A stretch of 49,752 nt of DNA, taken from contig JAFTKY010000061.1 in assembly GCA_017453005.1 (NCBI GenBank), positions 1 through 49,752 of the forward strand. Reading direction: 5' to 3'. The stretch's first letter is position 1. Each line of letters starts with the position of its first letter. This stretch comes from Clostridia bacterium. Its GTDB lineage: Bacteria; Bacillota; Clostridia; Oscillospirales; CAG-272. The notes under the pieces are model-generated. The model saw only the letters and a list, made by a program, of their open reading frames with translations, searched no databases and was not told the origin of the DNA. Below are positions 42,549 through 49,752 of this stretch, piece by piece. The position numbers and the translations under genes are program-made.

Positions 42549-43677
42549 CAGACTTGGAGTATATATCCATATCCCGTTTTGCGCGTCAAAGTGCTACTAC
42601 TGTGATTTTTGCTCAACGGCGGCAGCTAAACGCGAGAAAATTGACGCGTACGTTTACGCGCTCTTGTGTGAAATAAGAGAATTTGCAAAAGCTCAGAAGG
42701 AAAAAAGATGGGTCGACACGCTGTATTTTGGCGGCGGTACACCAACGCTTTTGTCACTTGAGAATTTTGCGGATATACTCTCATGCGCGAATGACTGCTT
42801 TGAGCTGTTGCGAGACGCGGAGATAACCGCCGAGGCAAACCCCAAAACTGCCGATTTTGAAAAGCTTTCGGGTATGAGAGCTCTTGGCATAAACAGGCTC
42901 AGTATCGGTATGCAGTCGGTGCACGACGGCGAATTAAAGGCGCTCGGAAGGATACACAAATTCAAGGATTTTGAGGACTTTTATGCCGACGCGCGCCGTG
43001 CGGGATTTGACAATATTTCGGTGGATCTGATGTACGGTATTCCCGAGCAGACTATGGAGAGCTTTGAGGCGTCACTTGATGTCTTGACGGCACTATCTCC
43101 CGAGCATATCTCGTCCTATTGCCTCAAAATTGAGGAGGGAACGAGGTTTTATCAAAAGCGGGAGACGCTTATACTGCCCGACGAGGACGCAGTCTGCGAT
43201 ATGTACGAGAGAATGAGTGATATTCTCGGTAAATCGGGATATACTAAATATGAAATAAGCAATTTTGCAAAGCATGGCAGAGAATCGCGCCACAATACAA
43301 AGTATTGGACGTGCGACGAGTATATCGGCTTTGGCTCGGGCGCGCATTCGTTTGTCTCGGGCAAAAGATTTGCAAATTCCCGGGATATTGACGCGTATAT
43401 CGAAACGGACGGAGCAGGCACTCGCGAGGGCGAGGAGGTCATCTCTCCGAGCGTTGCCGAGAACGAGTATATTATGCTCGGAATGAGACTTGTGCGCGGT
43501 GTGGATATTCCAAAATACGAGGCGCGTTTTGGAAAGAGCTTTGAGGAGCAATTCGGAAAAAAGCTAAAAAAATTTTGTCCCGAATTTGTTATTCTGAGCG
43601 AAAATAATTGCAAATTTACCGATAAGGGTATGCTTGTGAGTAATTATATTCTTGCGCAAATCCTTGATTTTTCTTGA
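42538..43677 (+). CDS. hemW: Radical SAM family heme chaperone HemW
   Basis: 379 residues from ATG 42538, inside the end of lepA; a frame start at 42400 lies wholly within lepA. The CxxxCxxC cluster is in [13 protein letters not shown] near residue 17 and binds the 4Fe-4S cluster; YFGGGTPT and the C-terminal HemN_C-type region follow. HemW delivers heme and is often confused with the oxygen-independent HemN. It overlaps lepA by 11 nt. Confidence 0.94.
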   Translation: MTTDRLGVYIHIPFCASKCYYCDFCSTAAAKREKIDAYVYALLCEIREFAKAQKEKRWVDTLYFGGGTPTLLSLENFADILSCANDCFELLRDAEITAEANPKTADFEKLSGMRALGINRLSIGMQSVHDGELKALGRIHKFKDFEDFYADARRAGFDNISVDLMYGIPEQTMESFEASLDVLTALSPEHISSYCLKIEEGTRFYQKRETLILPDEDAVCDMYERMSDILGKSGYTKYEISNFAKHGRESRHNTKYWTCDEYIGFGSGAHSFVSGKRFANSRDIDAYIETDGAGTREGEEVISPSVAENEYIMLGMRLVRGVDIPKYEARFGKSFEEQFGKKLKKFCPEFVILSENNCKFTDKGMLVSNYILAQILDFS

Positions 43678-43745
43678 TTTTTAATGAATTGTGTCTATAA
43701 AACACTTTAATAAACTAAAATTTGAAGATATTTTGCACAAAGGTA

Positions 43746-43774
43746 TTGACAAACACAAAAATATATGCTATAAT
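43746..43774 (+). promoter_or_regulatory. Consensus promoter of the DUF1292 gene
   Basis: TTGACA at 43746-43751, 17-nt spacer, TATAAT at 43769-43774. It gives a leader of about 165 nt. Confidence 0.9.
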
Positions 43775-43780
43775 ACAAGT

Positions 43781-43940
43781 GGATAAAGGGTAAGCCAAAG
43801 GATCCCGAGAGACGATGCACCTAAAAAGAGGGATTTCGGGGTGTTGAAATTCCCAAGACAAAGGAAGGCAGGGCAGAGGATCTTCGATGGCAGCGGAGGG
43901 AACTCCAATATATAACACCCAATAATCCGAAAGGAGATTT
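43781..43940 (+). ncRNA. Structured leader RNA upstream of the DUF1292 gene
   Basis: The leader folds by eye into a long-range stem: GCCAAAGGATC near 43794-43804 pairs with GATCTTCGATGGC near 43880-43892. Inside it, CACC pairs with GGTG and GGGA with TCCC. It matches no riboswitch that I recognise. A clean promoter and ribosome site bracket it. It could regulate the DUF1292 gene or be a separate small RNA. Confidence 0.4.
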
Positions 43941-43946
43941 ACACCA

Positions 43947-44240
43947 ATGAACGAACAAGAATTTCAGAGTGAATTTTATACATTGACCGACGAGGATGGC
44001 AACGAAACTGAATTCGAGGTTATCGGAAGCGCCGAGATAAACGGCATAGAGTATTTTGCAATGGTTCCGTCCGATTCGGCAGCAGGCGATGACGGTATGA
44101 TAGAATACGTTCTTCTCAAAAAGGAAAAGGATGAAGACGGAGAAGAAATGTTCGTAACTATCGACGACGATGACGAGTTTGACACGGTAGCGAACTATTT
44201 TGACGATATGTTCGACTTCGAGGAGGACTACGACGCGTAA
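43947..44240 (+). CDS. DUF1292 (YrzB-like) protein
   Basis: 97 residues, very acidic (Asp/Glu-rich C-terminus DFEEDYDA), with the conserved ExxFTLTDEDGNETEFEVI start of DUF1292. AAAGGAG precedes the start. DUF1292 proteins usually accompany ireB and ruvX in Firmicutes; here only the single gene is present, behind an unusual structured leader. Function unknown. Confidence 0.88.
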   Translation: MNEQEFQSEFYTLTDEDGNETEFEVIGSAEINGIEYFAMVPSDSAAGDDGMIEYVLLKKEKDEDGEEMFVTIDDDDEFDTVANYFDDMFDFEEDYDA

Positions 44241-44354
44241 TCGCGGTATAAGATTCACGGTAAAAAAGAGCAGAAAGCCCCAAGGCGTGGCTTGAAATTA
44301 CGCTGAACTTATAAAAGGTCAAAGGAAAAAAGACCAATGGAAAATTAAAAACAA

Positions 44355-44603
44355 AAATCCTGCTTAGTTTGTGATATCCGACAGATTGAGACCCACAGCT
44401 GATTAAAGGAGCCCGAAATAAATTCGCGGAGCGGTTTGCAGACCTCCTCGCCCCGTACGGTTGACTTGTCCCGACGGATAACGAGATGCTGGGAGCAGTG
44501 AAGCTTCGGATAGGGCACCGCCCTGAAATAACAGGGTTCCATTTCTACGGTTACACGGCTCGGTGGGGTACATATCCTCAATTCTTTAAGGATAGCAGGA
44601 TTT
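44355..44603 (-). ncRNA. ssrS: Probable 6S RNA (rod-like regulatory RNA)
   Basis: About 249 nt closed by perfect AAATCCTGC (44355-44363) against GCAGGATTT (44595-44603). Inside this the same arms pair again: TATCC/GGATA, AGATTGAG/CTCAATTCT, ACCCAC/GTGGGGT and GAGCC/GGCTC, giving the long hairpin with internal bubbles typical of 6S. On the minus strand the string CCCCACCGAGCCGTGTAAC resembles the E. coli 6S CCCCTGAGCCGATATTT region. Its 3' end runs straight into a U-tract, which favours that strand. It is longer than most 6S RNAs (~190 nt). 6S RNA sequesters sigma-A RNA polymerase by mimicking an open promoter. Confidence 0.5.
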
Positions 44604-44670
44604 AATAAAACTGAAATTTATTTTTACATAGAAAACAAATTTGAGTTTAATACCTTACAACTGAATATTA

Positions 44671-44701
44671 AAGCGCTCTGTTGCATCGCAACAGAGCGCT
44701 T
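44671..44701. terminator. Bidirectional intrinsic terminator
   Basis: AAGCGCTCTGTTG and CAACAGAGCGCTT form a perfect 13-bp stem with a 5-nt loop and T-rich flanks on both sides. It separates the ncRNA region from the XRE gene. Confidence 0.88.
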
Positions 44702-44704
44702 CTT

Positions 44705-45010
44705 TTATTTCAGATTTCTTACGATATCCATTACAAGATCAAGCTGGTCTCCTGAAAGATTTTTTGAGAGCCTCATAAGCTCTTGCGATTTGGAAGGGTT
44801 TTTGAGCTCTACGTCGAAGAACTCCTTGGGGGTGATGCCGAAATAGTCGCAAATATAGAAAAACACGGTCATTGAAGGGAGGTTAATTCCGTTTTCAATG
44901 TTGTTGATGTAGCTGGGGCTCTGTCCAAGTGTCAGACTCATGTCACGAGCCGAAACACCCTTTTGCATTCTTAACTCCACCAGCCTTTTAATAAACATAT
45001 TTTTATCCAT
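44705..45010 (-). CDS. XRE-family helix-turn-helix regulator
   Basis: 101 residues. N-terminal HTH_3: IKRLVELRMQKGVSARDMSL, then GQSPSYINNIENGINLPSM. A C-terminal extension (FFDVELKNPSKSQELMRLSKNL) probably mediates dimerisation. AGGAGGTG precedes the start. It is divergent from the Cys-rich lipoprotein gene and may regulate it (inference). Confidence 0.86.
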   Translation of the reverse strand: MDKNMFIKRLVELRMQKGVSARDMSLTLGQSPSYINNIENGINLPSMTVFFYICDYFGITPKEFFDVELKNPSKSQELMRLSKNLSGDQLDLVMDIVRNLK

Positions 45011-45083
45011 ACATTCACCTCCTATTTATATAATTGTACTACACGAATACACAAAAAATATACAAATATTTTAGTAAATGCTC

Positions 45084-45112
45084 TTGACATAACTGATTTA
45101 AATAGGTATAAT
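45084..45112 (+). promoter_or_regulatory. Consensus promoter of the Cys-rich lipoprotein gene
   Basis: TTGACA at 45084-45089, 17-nt spacer, TATAAT at 45107-45112. Confidence 0.88.
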
Positions 45113-45181
45113 GAATATATCATATATTTTAAATATGAAATCAGTACAAATGCTATTCTTGATTTGAAAAGGAGCTAAGGG

Positions 45182-45631
45182 ATGAAGAAATTTTTAAAAC
45201 ATGCTGCCGCATTGACTATGTTGATTGTCGTTCTCTGTGCATGTGAAAGTGGTAACACCCAAAAAGGTGATGCGGTAGAAAAGCCGAGTAACGACGGGAT
45301 GCATATGCATATATACGTTGATGAATGTGCTCAATACTGCAGCTCCTGTAATGAATACAGAGAAACTACAACGCCACACAGTTATAGTTCAGAATGTGAT
45401 TGTGAATGCAATGCTTGTGGAGATACTAAGAGGGTAACATCTATGGATCACTCATACGATGATGGAGGTGTTTGTAGTCGCTGCTGTGATGTTAGTGCAA
45501 TCGATGTCACACCACACCTATTCTCGTCTGATTGTGACGTGGAATGCAATTATTGTGGTCATCGAAGGAAAACTGTGGCAATGCATGAATATGAGAATGG
45601 CATTTGTATTTTCTGTAGCATAGAGGGATAA
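45182..45631 (+). CDS. Cys-rich lipoprotein with CxxC/His repeats
   Basis: 149 residues. Signal peptide with lipobox LCAC (Cys near residue 21), then a Cys/His-rich mature part repeating ECDCECNACGDTKR and DCDVECNYCGHRRK style units with HSY or HEY tails. This CxxCxxCG/H repeat pattern occurs in clostridial surface proteins and probably binds metal. GGAG lies 9 nt before the start. Function unknown. Confidence 0.75.
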   Translation: MKKFLKHAAALTMLIVVLCACESGNTQKGDAVEKPSNDGMHMHIYVDECAQYCSSCNEYRETTTPHSYSSECDCECNACGDTKRVTSMDHSYDDGGVCSRCCDVSAIDVTPHLFSSDCDVECNYCGHRRKTVAMHEYENGICIFCSIEG

Positions 45632-45705
45632 AAAACAGATAGCAACTAATGCATATTGCGGTTATTAAGATTGTCATGTCTGCGGATTTTATTAATAATA
45701 ACTGT

Positions 45706-45737
45706 AAAGGCTCCTTAGGGAGCCTTTGCTTTTTTTC
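45706..45737 (+). terminator. Intrinsic terminator after the Cys-rich lipoprotein gene
   Basis: AAAGGCTCC and GGAGCCTTT form a 9-bp stem followed by a T7 run. Confidence 0.88.
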
Positions 45738-45829
45738 ACTGAATATGCCGTCCGAAAAAGCGAATTTACAATTTGTTTACAAAAAAATGCGAAAATTGGC
45801 GTTTTTTGTTCCTATACAAGTTTTGAAAG

Positions 45830-45857
45830 ATGACAAAATCAAAAAAATAGTTTATAA
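45830..45857 (+). promoter_or_regulatory. Promoter of the DUF6809-like gene
   Basis: ATGACA at 45830-45835, 16-nt spacer, TATAAT at 45852-45857. Confidence 0.55.
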
Positions 45858-45887
45858 TATATGTGACAACATTTTTTGGAGGTAAAT

Positions 45888-46160
45888 ATGAGTCAGATGA
45901 TTCGTGAGTTATGGTACGGTAAAATATCCCCTTGTGAAAGCTTCCTTGGCGATGATTCAAGTCTGAAGCTACTCGAGGATGATTACATGAGGGCGGTTGA
46001 CAAGCTGTTTGCAACGTTAAGCGACGAGCAGAAGAAGCTGTTTGAAAATTGTGAAAGGCTGGAGTTAATGCTCGAGAGTGAATGTCAAGCGCGAGCGTTT
46101 GAGTACGGGTTTAATATGTGTAAGGAGCTATTTTGTAATACGAAATTTATTGAAGGTTGA
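45888..46160 (+). CDS. Small helical protein, DUF6809-like
   Basis: 90 residues from ATG 45888 with TTGGAGG upstream. It matches the pattern I recall for DUF6809 proteins: an N-terminal ELWYGKISPCE, then a helical core with RLELMLESECQARAFEYGFNMCKEL. Acidic, all-helical, often single-gene units in Clostridia. Function unknown. Confidence 0.7.
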   Translation: MSQMIRELWYGKISPCESFLGDDSSLKLLEDDYMRAVDKLFATLSDEQKKLFENCERLELMLESECQARAFEYGFNMCKELFCNTKFIEG

Positions 46161-46227
46161 AGTGAAATTTGTCAAAGCACGCCTCTGTTCCGCATAAACT
46201 GAAGCAGTATAGCTTTAGAGGTGAATA

Positions 46228-47235
46228 ATGAGGTTTACTGCAAAATGCCTTGCTCGGGGTGTGGTGTGCCTGACGCTTGTTTTTGTAACGCTTTGGTCAT
46301 GCCTTTCGCTTACCGCGACGGCTCCCGACGAGGGCGACGTGGCGGGTGCGCGCGAGTATGTGATAAATTCGCTCTATGCCATGAGCGAGGAGATAAATAT
46401 TGAAGGCTTCAATATAAATAAGTCCGAGCTTTTGACGGTTTACACCGAAATACTCAAAAATAATCCATACTTGTTTTTTGTCGGTACAAGCGTGGGATAC
46501 AGGGCAGATTTGGACGGCAGGATCCTCTCGCTCTACCCAAATTACACAATGACGGCAGAGGAATATGAGGAGGCTAGACTTTTCTGCGAGCGGCAGATAT
46601 CAAGTATGTTGACGCTCACCGTATATCTTGACAGCGAGGCAGAAAAGGCGCAATACATACACGACTGGCTGTGCCTAAATTTCTCTTACGACGAAAGCCT
46701 TTCGTACGACAATATGTATCTGTTCTTAAAAGAAGGACGGGGGACCTGCCAAGGGTACACGTACACGTATATGGCAATGCTGCGTGCGGTGGGGATCGAG
46801 TGCAGCTTTGCCGCGTCGGACAGCATGGCACACATCTGGAATATCGTAAAAATTGAAGGCGAGTGGTATCACGTGGACGTGACGTGGGACGACTATCCCG
46901 AAATTTTTGCGTCTCTTGAATACGCGAGCTTTCTCAAAAGCGACACGGGGATAAAAGAGACCGCGCATATAGATTGGCACAGCCCGAATGATATTTTGTG
47001 CGTGTCCGAAAAATATTCGGACGCGGATTTTGTGTGCCCGTTTCTGCCATTTAAAGGCACGGGAGACGTGAACTGCGACGGCGTCGCGGACGTGCTTGAT
47101 TTAGTCCTTTGCGAGCTTGACCGTGACAAATTGCCCGTGAATACAGGTTTTTTGAATATCGCCGTTGATATGGACGGCGACTGCGCGCTGACAGATGCCG
47201 ACCGCCTGCTGATACGAAAGCGTATTCTTGATTGA
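46228..47235 (+). CDS. Secreted transglutaminase-like protein with C-terminal dockerin
   Basis: 335 residues. N-terminal signal peptide (hydrophobic core about 11-30, with a possible lipobox LWSC). The transglutaminase-type papain fold shows the catalytic Cys in RGTCQGYTYTYMAML (near 172), His in MAHIWNIV (near 202) and Asp in VDVTWDD (near 218). Residues about 275-335 are a type I dockerin with two EF-hand-like loops (GDVNCDGVADVLDL and VDMDGDCALTDADRLL). Dockerins bind cohesins in cellulosome-like complexes. Substrate is probably a peptide or cell-wall bond. AGAGGTG precedes the start. Confidence 0.88.
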   Translation: MRFTAKCLARGVVCLTLVFVTLWSCLSLTATAPDEGDVAGAREYVINSLYAMSEEINIEGFNINKSELLTVYTEILKNNPYLFFVGTSVGYRADLDGRILSLYPNYTMTAEEYEEARLFCERQISSMLTLTVYLDSEAEKAQYIHDWLCLNFSYDESLSYDNMYLFLKEGRGTCQGYTYTYMAMLRAVGIECSFAASDSMAHIWNIVKIEGEWYHVDVTWDDYPEIFASLEYASFLKSDTGIKETAHIDWHSPNDILCVSEKYSDADFVCPFLPFKGTGDVNCDGVADVLDLVLCELDRDKLPVNTGFLNIAVDMDGDCALTDADRLLIRKRILD

Positions 47236-47260
47236 CAAATTTCGCGCCGTAGTGTATAAT
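47232..47260 (+). promoter_or_regulatory. Consensus promoter of the nth gene
   Basis: TTGACA at 47232-47237, 17-nt spacer, extended -10 with TATAAT at 47255-47260. The -35 box overlaps the dockerin gene's stop. Confidence 0.88.
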
Positions 47261-47291
47261 AGTGATATAAATGTAGAAAAAGGTCATTGTT

Positions 47292-47939
47292 ATGGATAAA
47301 AGAAAACAAATTATTGATGAAGTGGTCTCGCGTCTGAAGACTGTGTACCCCGACGCTATGTGCGCGCTTGAATGGGGCGGCGGAGAGGAGAACGCGTGGA
47401 AGCTGCTCGTTATGGGCAGACTGTCGGCACAGTGCACCGATGCGCGCGTCAATATCGTGTGCCGCGAGCTTTTTGAAAAATACCCAACAGCGCAGGCTCT
47501 CGGCGACGGCGACATCACGGAAATTGAGAATATAGTCAAGCCCTGCGGTCTATATAGAATGAAGGCTTCGGACATAAAGCGGTCGTGCAAGCTGCTCTGT
47601 GATGAGTACGGCGGCGTTATCCCCAACAGTATGGACGAGCTTTTGAAGTTCCCGGGAGTAGGCAGAAAAATCGCAAATCTGCTTTTGGGCGACCTATATA
47701 AAAAGCCCGCGATAGTTGCGGACACGCATTGCATACGTATTTGCGGCAGGCTCGGAATGTACGACGAGAGCTTAAAGGACCCCGTAAAGGTTGAAAAAAT
47801 TATGGTCGGGCTTGTAGAGCCTTGCGAGCAGAGTGACTTTTGCCACCGCATCGTGCAATTTGGACGCGATATTTGTAACGCCCGCTCGCCCAAATGCGGC
47901 GAATGTCCGCTTGCGGATATCTGCAAGGGACGGAGATAA
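47292..47939 (+). CDS. nth: Endonuclease III, DNA glycosylase/AP lyase
   Basis: 215 residues. The helix-hairpin-helix is FPGVGRKIANLLLG, carrying the catalytic lysine, and the catalytic aspartate is in VADTHCIRIC. The C-terminal cluster (RSPKCGECPLADIC) binds 4Fe-4S. It removes oxidised pyrimidines and cleaves abasic sites in base excision repair. AAAAAGG lies upstream. It begins 57 nt after the dockerin gene but has its own promoter. Confidence 0.95.
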   Translation: MDKRKQIIDEVVSRLKTVYPDAMCALEWGGGEENAWKLLVMGRLSAQCTDARVNIVCRELFEKYPTAQALGDGDITEIENIVKPCGLYRMKASDIKRSCKLLCDEYGGVIPNSMDELLKFPGVGRKIANLLLGDLYKKPAIVADTHCIRICGRLGMYDESLKDPVKVEKIMVGLVEPCEQSDFCHRIVQFGRDICNARSPKCGECPLADICKGRR

Positions 47940-47964
47940 TAAATTGAAATAAGGACAGTATATA

Positions 47965-48582
47965 ATGAAATTCGTGCTATATATTATCGCAGCAATTCTT
48001 GCGCTCGTGTTGTTTTTGCCTGCTCCGGGAACAACCGAAATACGAAACATCCCGCTTCTTATCGTGCTGCTGTCGCTTGTTGCGGCATATTGGGTATTCA
48101 AGGCGGTAAGAGCGATAGCCTTGCTGCTGAGAACCAAGCGCTTGCTTGAGAAAAGGAATTTGAAAATTGAACGAGTAAGAATGTTTCCGTTCGGAGCGGA
48201 TATTCACGGGCGGCTTTCCATAGTTGCCGGGGGCAAGGATGCTACGTATAATATACTTTTGACTACAAGAAAAAGAAAGGGAATACAGTATCATTTTTGT
48301 GACGGCGAAAATCTTGAGCTTTATAAGACCTCGGGCAATATGTTCAAAACGCGGTATTCCTCCAGAGTGATAAATGTCTACGTCAAAAAGGTCGGAAAGC
48401 AAAAGCTCAAGTGGGCTGATGCAGGCGGCTCAAACGTAATAAAAATATTGGTTTTGGATAAGTTCCCTCATAAGATGACAAGGGCAAGGGGCGAGTGCGA
48501 GCTTGGTAACGGAGACAATATTGACGGAACTTATTTGTATGATTTAAAGGGATTTTTAAATTACATAAATACAATAAGGTAG
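47965..48582 (+). CDS. Membrane-anchored protein, function unknown
   Basis: 205 residues. Two adjacent hydrophobic helices occupy the first ~55 residues, followed by a soluble, Lys/Arg-rich beta-type domain with little secondary similarity to known families. AAGGACAG precedes the start, 25 nt after nth. It may be cotranscribed with nth. The hairpin 48574-48602 follows immediately. Confidence 0.7.
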   Translation: MKFVLYIIAAILALVLFLPAPGTTEIRNIPLLIVLLSLVAAYWVFKAVRAIALLLRTKRLLEKRNLKIERVRMFPFGADIHGRLSIVAGGKDATYNILLTTRKRKGIQYHFCDGENLELYKTSGNMFKTRYSSRVINVYVKKVGKQKLKWADAGGSNVIKILVLDKFPHKMTRARGECELGNGDNIDGTYLYDLKGFLNYINTIR

Positions 48583-48602
48583 CAGAATTTGCTACCTTAT
48601 TA
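48574..48602 (+). terminator. Intrinsic terminator between the convergent genes
   Basis: AAGGTAGCA (48576-48584) and TGCTACCTT (48590-48598) form a 9-bp stem followed by T-rich sequence. It overlaps both the stop at 48582 and the DUF421 gene end at 48592. Confidence 0.8.
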
Positions 48603-49278
48603 TTTGTTCTCCGTTAGTTTTCTGGATAAATATTTTGCCCGCGTCGTCAATAGTCATGCAGAAGATCTCCCTGAATGAAAGCCCCATTCTGCCTATTTTG
48701 CGCTTGAGCCACGCCTCGTCCTTACCTATGATGCTCAGTGTGTGCGAATTTGGCTTTTTGTCAGAGACCAGCACGTGCATGAGACCGCTGTCCTTACATT
48801 TTATATTAAGGTCAGCCTTGTCGGGCTGTCGGTGTGCGTTCTTCGGGATTATGGACATCTTGCCGTTTTCCTCAAGTATGGCGTAGTCAACCTCTTGAAG
48901 GTCGTAAATTCCGTTTTGCCGTATCTGGCACAAGAGCTCGTCAATGGATATTCTTGCTTTTCTCATGGCGTCTACGTCAATGATGCCCTTGGCGATAACG
49001 ACGGACGGGGAGGAGGACAGCAGTCTTTTTACAGACGGCGCCTTCAGCATGACGTACGACGTGCCTATTTCAAGCAACGCGAGTGTGACTATGGGGACGA
49101 GAGTTGGGAGCATTTTTGCACGCGGCTCGGTTATCGGATAGGTTGCAATTTCCGAGAGCATGAACGTCACTATAAGCTCGGAAAGCTCAAGGTCTCCGAG
49201 CTGTCGCTTGCCCATAAGCCGCATTATTATAACTAAAATGAAGTATATGATAACGGTGCGTAAAAAAACAGTAAGCAT
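48592..49278 (-). CDS. DUF421 (YetF/YcaP-type) membrane protein
   Basis: 228 residues. Three membrane helices in the first ~90 residues include the signature RLMGKRQLGDLELSELIVTFMLSEIA, followed by a cytoplasmic domain with SPSVVIAKGIID and ISIDELLCQIRQNGIYDLQEVDYAILEENG. DUF421/YetF proteins are widespread in spore formers; function is poorly known. AGGTC precedes the start. Confidence 0.85.
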   Translation of the reverse strand: MLTVFLRTVIIYFILVIIMRLMGKRQLGDLELSELIVTFMLSEIATYPITEPRAKMLPTLVPIVTLALLEIGTSYVMLKAPSVKRLLSSSPSVVIAKGIIDVDAMRKARISIDELLCQIRQNGIYDLQEVDYAILEENGKMSIIPKNAHRQPDKADLNIKCKDSGLMHVLVSDKKPNSHTLSIIGKDEAWLKRKIGRMGLSFREIFCMTIDDAGKIFIQKTNGEQIIR

Positions 49279-49397
49279 TTTGACCTCGTATTACAAAGAA
49301 CTGCTGTTATTTTTTGATGAATTGGGCAATAATATACGACATAAGCCGCAGATTACAACGACATTTTAAAAAAATCAAAAAAAAATTCAAAAAAAGT

Positions 49398-49426
49398 ATT
49401 GACAAACGAAAATCGTTGTGGTAAAA
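49398..49426 (+). promoter_or_regulatory. rRNA operon promoter P1
   Basis: TTGACA at 49398-49403, 17-nt spacer, TAAAAT at 49421-49426. It follows AAAAAAAGTA, as does P2. Confidence 0.85.
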
Positions 49427-49495
49427 TGATCAAGTCGCTGTGGAAAATTAACAACGACATCGCAGAAAAAATTTCAAAAAACTTTTAAAAAAGTA

Positions 49496-49524
49496 TTGAC
49501 AAAGGATTTTTCCTGTGGTATAAT
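49496..49524 (+). promoter_or_regulatory. rRNA operon promoter P2
   Basis: TTGACA at 49496-49501, 17-nt spacer, TATAAT at 49519-49524. Confidence 0.9.
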
Positions 49525-49719
49525 GACAAAGCTCGCAAAAAAATGCGGGTGAAAAATTGAACCTTGACAACTGAACAACAAAAGAGAAGTACAAAGCAAA
49601 AATTAGTGCGAAATACAGATCTGTCAATTTAAATAGAGTACACGAACTCTACAAAGTAAAAGAAGCTAAGAATTAAGCTCGAATAGATTTTAACTGACGA
49701 GAGTCAGATAAGATACAAT

Positions 49720-49752
49720 AGTTCGAGAGTTTGATCCTGGCTCAGGATGAAC
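49720..49752 (+). rRNA. rrs: 16S ribosomal RNA, 5' end only
   Basis: The 16S 5' signature AGAGTTTGATCCTGGCTCAG is at 49726. The mature 5' end is probably several bases upstream, around 49720. Only ~33 nt are in the window; the gene runs beyond it. The tandem promoters directly upstream confirm an rrn operon. Confidence 0.97.

Larger units (their letters stand above)
44241..44704. other. Intergenic region holding the probable 6S RNA
   Basis: 464 nt between the DUF1292 gene and the XRE gene. Most of it (44355-44603) is a rod-like RNA. A small GGTC/GACC hairpin lies upstream at about 44315-44333. No protein gene is supported. Confidence 0.55.
49279..49719. other. rRNA operon leader region
   Basis: 441 nt between the DUF421 gene and 16S rRNA. 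It contains the tandem promoters (49398 and 49496) and an AT-rich leader with a processed stem near 16S. No gene is present. Confidence 0.7.

Noticed and set aside
47051..47926. 291-residue antisense frame across the dockerin and nth genes
   Set aside because: It crosses two well-supported genes and has no site or domain.
1..49752. CRISPR array or tRNA genes
   Set aside because: No regularly spaced direct repeats and no cloverleaf with a T-arm (GTTCGAAT-like) were seen by eye; a computational scan could still reveal a missed tRNA.

Overview
The window looks like a spore-forming Firmicute of class Clostridia, probably an anaerobic gut or rumen commensal. Supporting signs are very clean sigma-A promoters (TTGACA-17-TATAAT) and strong AAGGAGG ribosome binding sites, plus RNase J, Rex, an orphan spoVAC, an AbrB-type regulator and a dockerin-tagged secreted protein. 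A 16S rRNA gene starts at the last ~30 bases. The identification rests on gene content only; no species is claimed.

Region 1 (1-7000) is a mobile island. Read leftward it carries a tyrosine recombinase, a zinc-ribbon membrane protein, a small unknown protein, a toxin-like secreted-type protein, a VirD4/HerA-class ATPase and the first codons of a further gene cut by the window edge. Its right flank holds a complete IS4-type transposase gene. Region 2 (7190-16160) is mixed housekeeping and accessory: SDR and FkbM enzymes, HIT protein, nucleotidyltransferase, an RHH regulator beside a promoter studded with matching half-sites, ilvE, an AlaX-type editing protein and a RAYT transposase with REP palindromes inside its own gene. 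Region 3 (16260-22280, leftward) is a tightly overlapped potABCD operon followed upstream by a cysteine desulfurase/DUF3343 pair. Region 4 (22340-28110, rightward) is comEB-rimI-tsaD, a dense DnaA-box cluster, then rex-dnaD-dnaC. Region 5 (28290-33250, mostly leftward) holds spoVAC, lipoproteins and an AbrB-galK-membrane protein-walJ-rlmH operon.

Region 6 (33480-43680) holds RNase J with a long disordered N-terminal extension, a large membrane-anchored foldase-like protein, a zinc-ribbon protein, a 29-residue Cys-rich membrane microprotein, an oxidoreductase, lepA and hemW. Region 7 (43740-49752) holds a DUF1292 gene with a structured leader, a rod-like RNA that I read as probable 6S RNA, XRE and lipoprotein genes, a transglutaminase-dockerin protein, nth, a DUF421 protein and tandem rRNA promoters leading into 16S rRNA.

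The most unusual items are the toxin/ATPase island, the DnaA-box cluster just upstream of the primosomal loader genes, the inverted REP pair inside the RAYT gene, and the probable 6S RNA. No CRISPR array or tRNA gene was seen.
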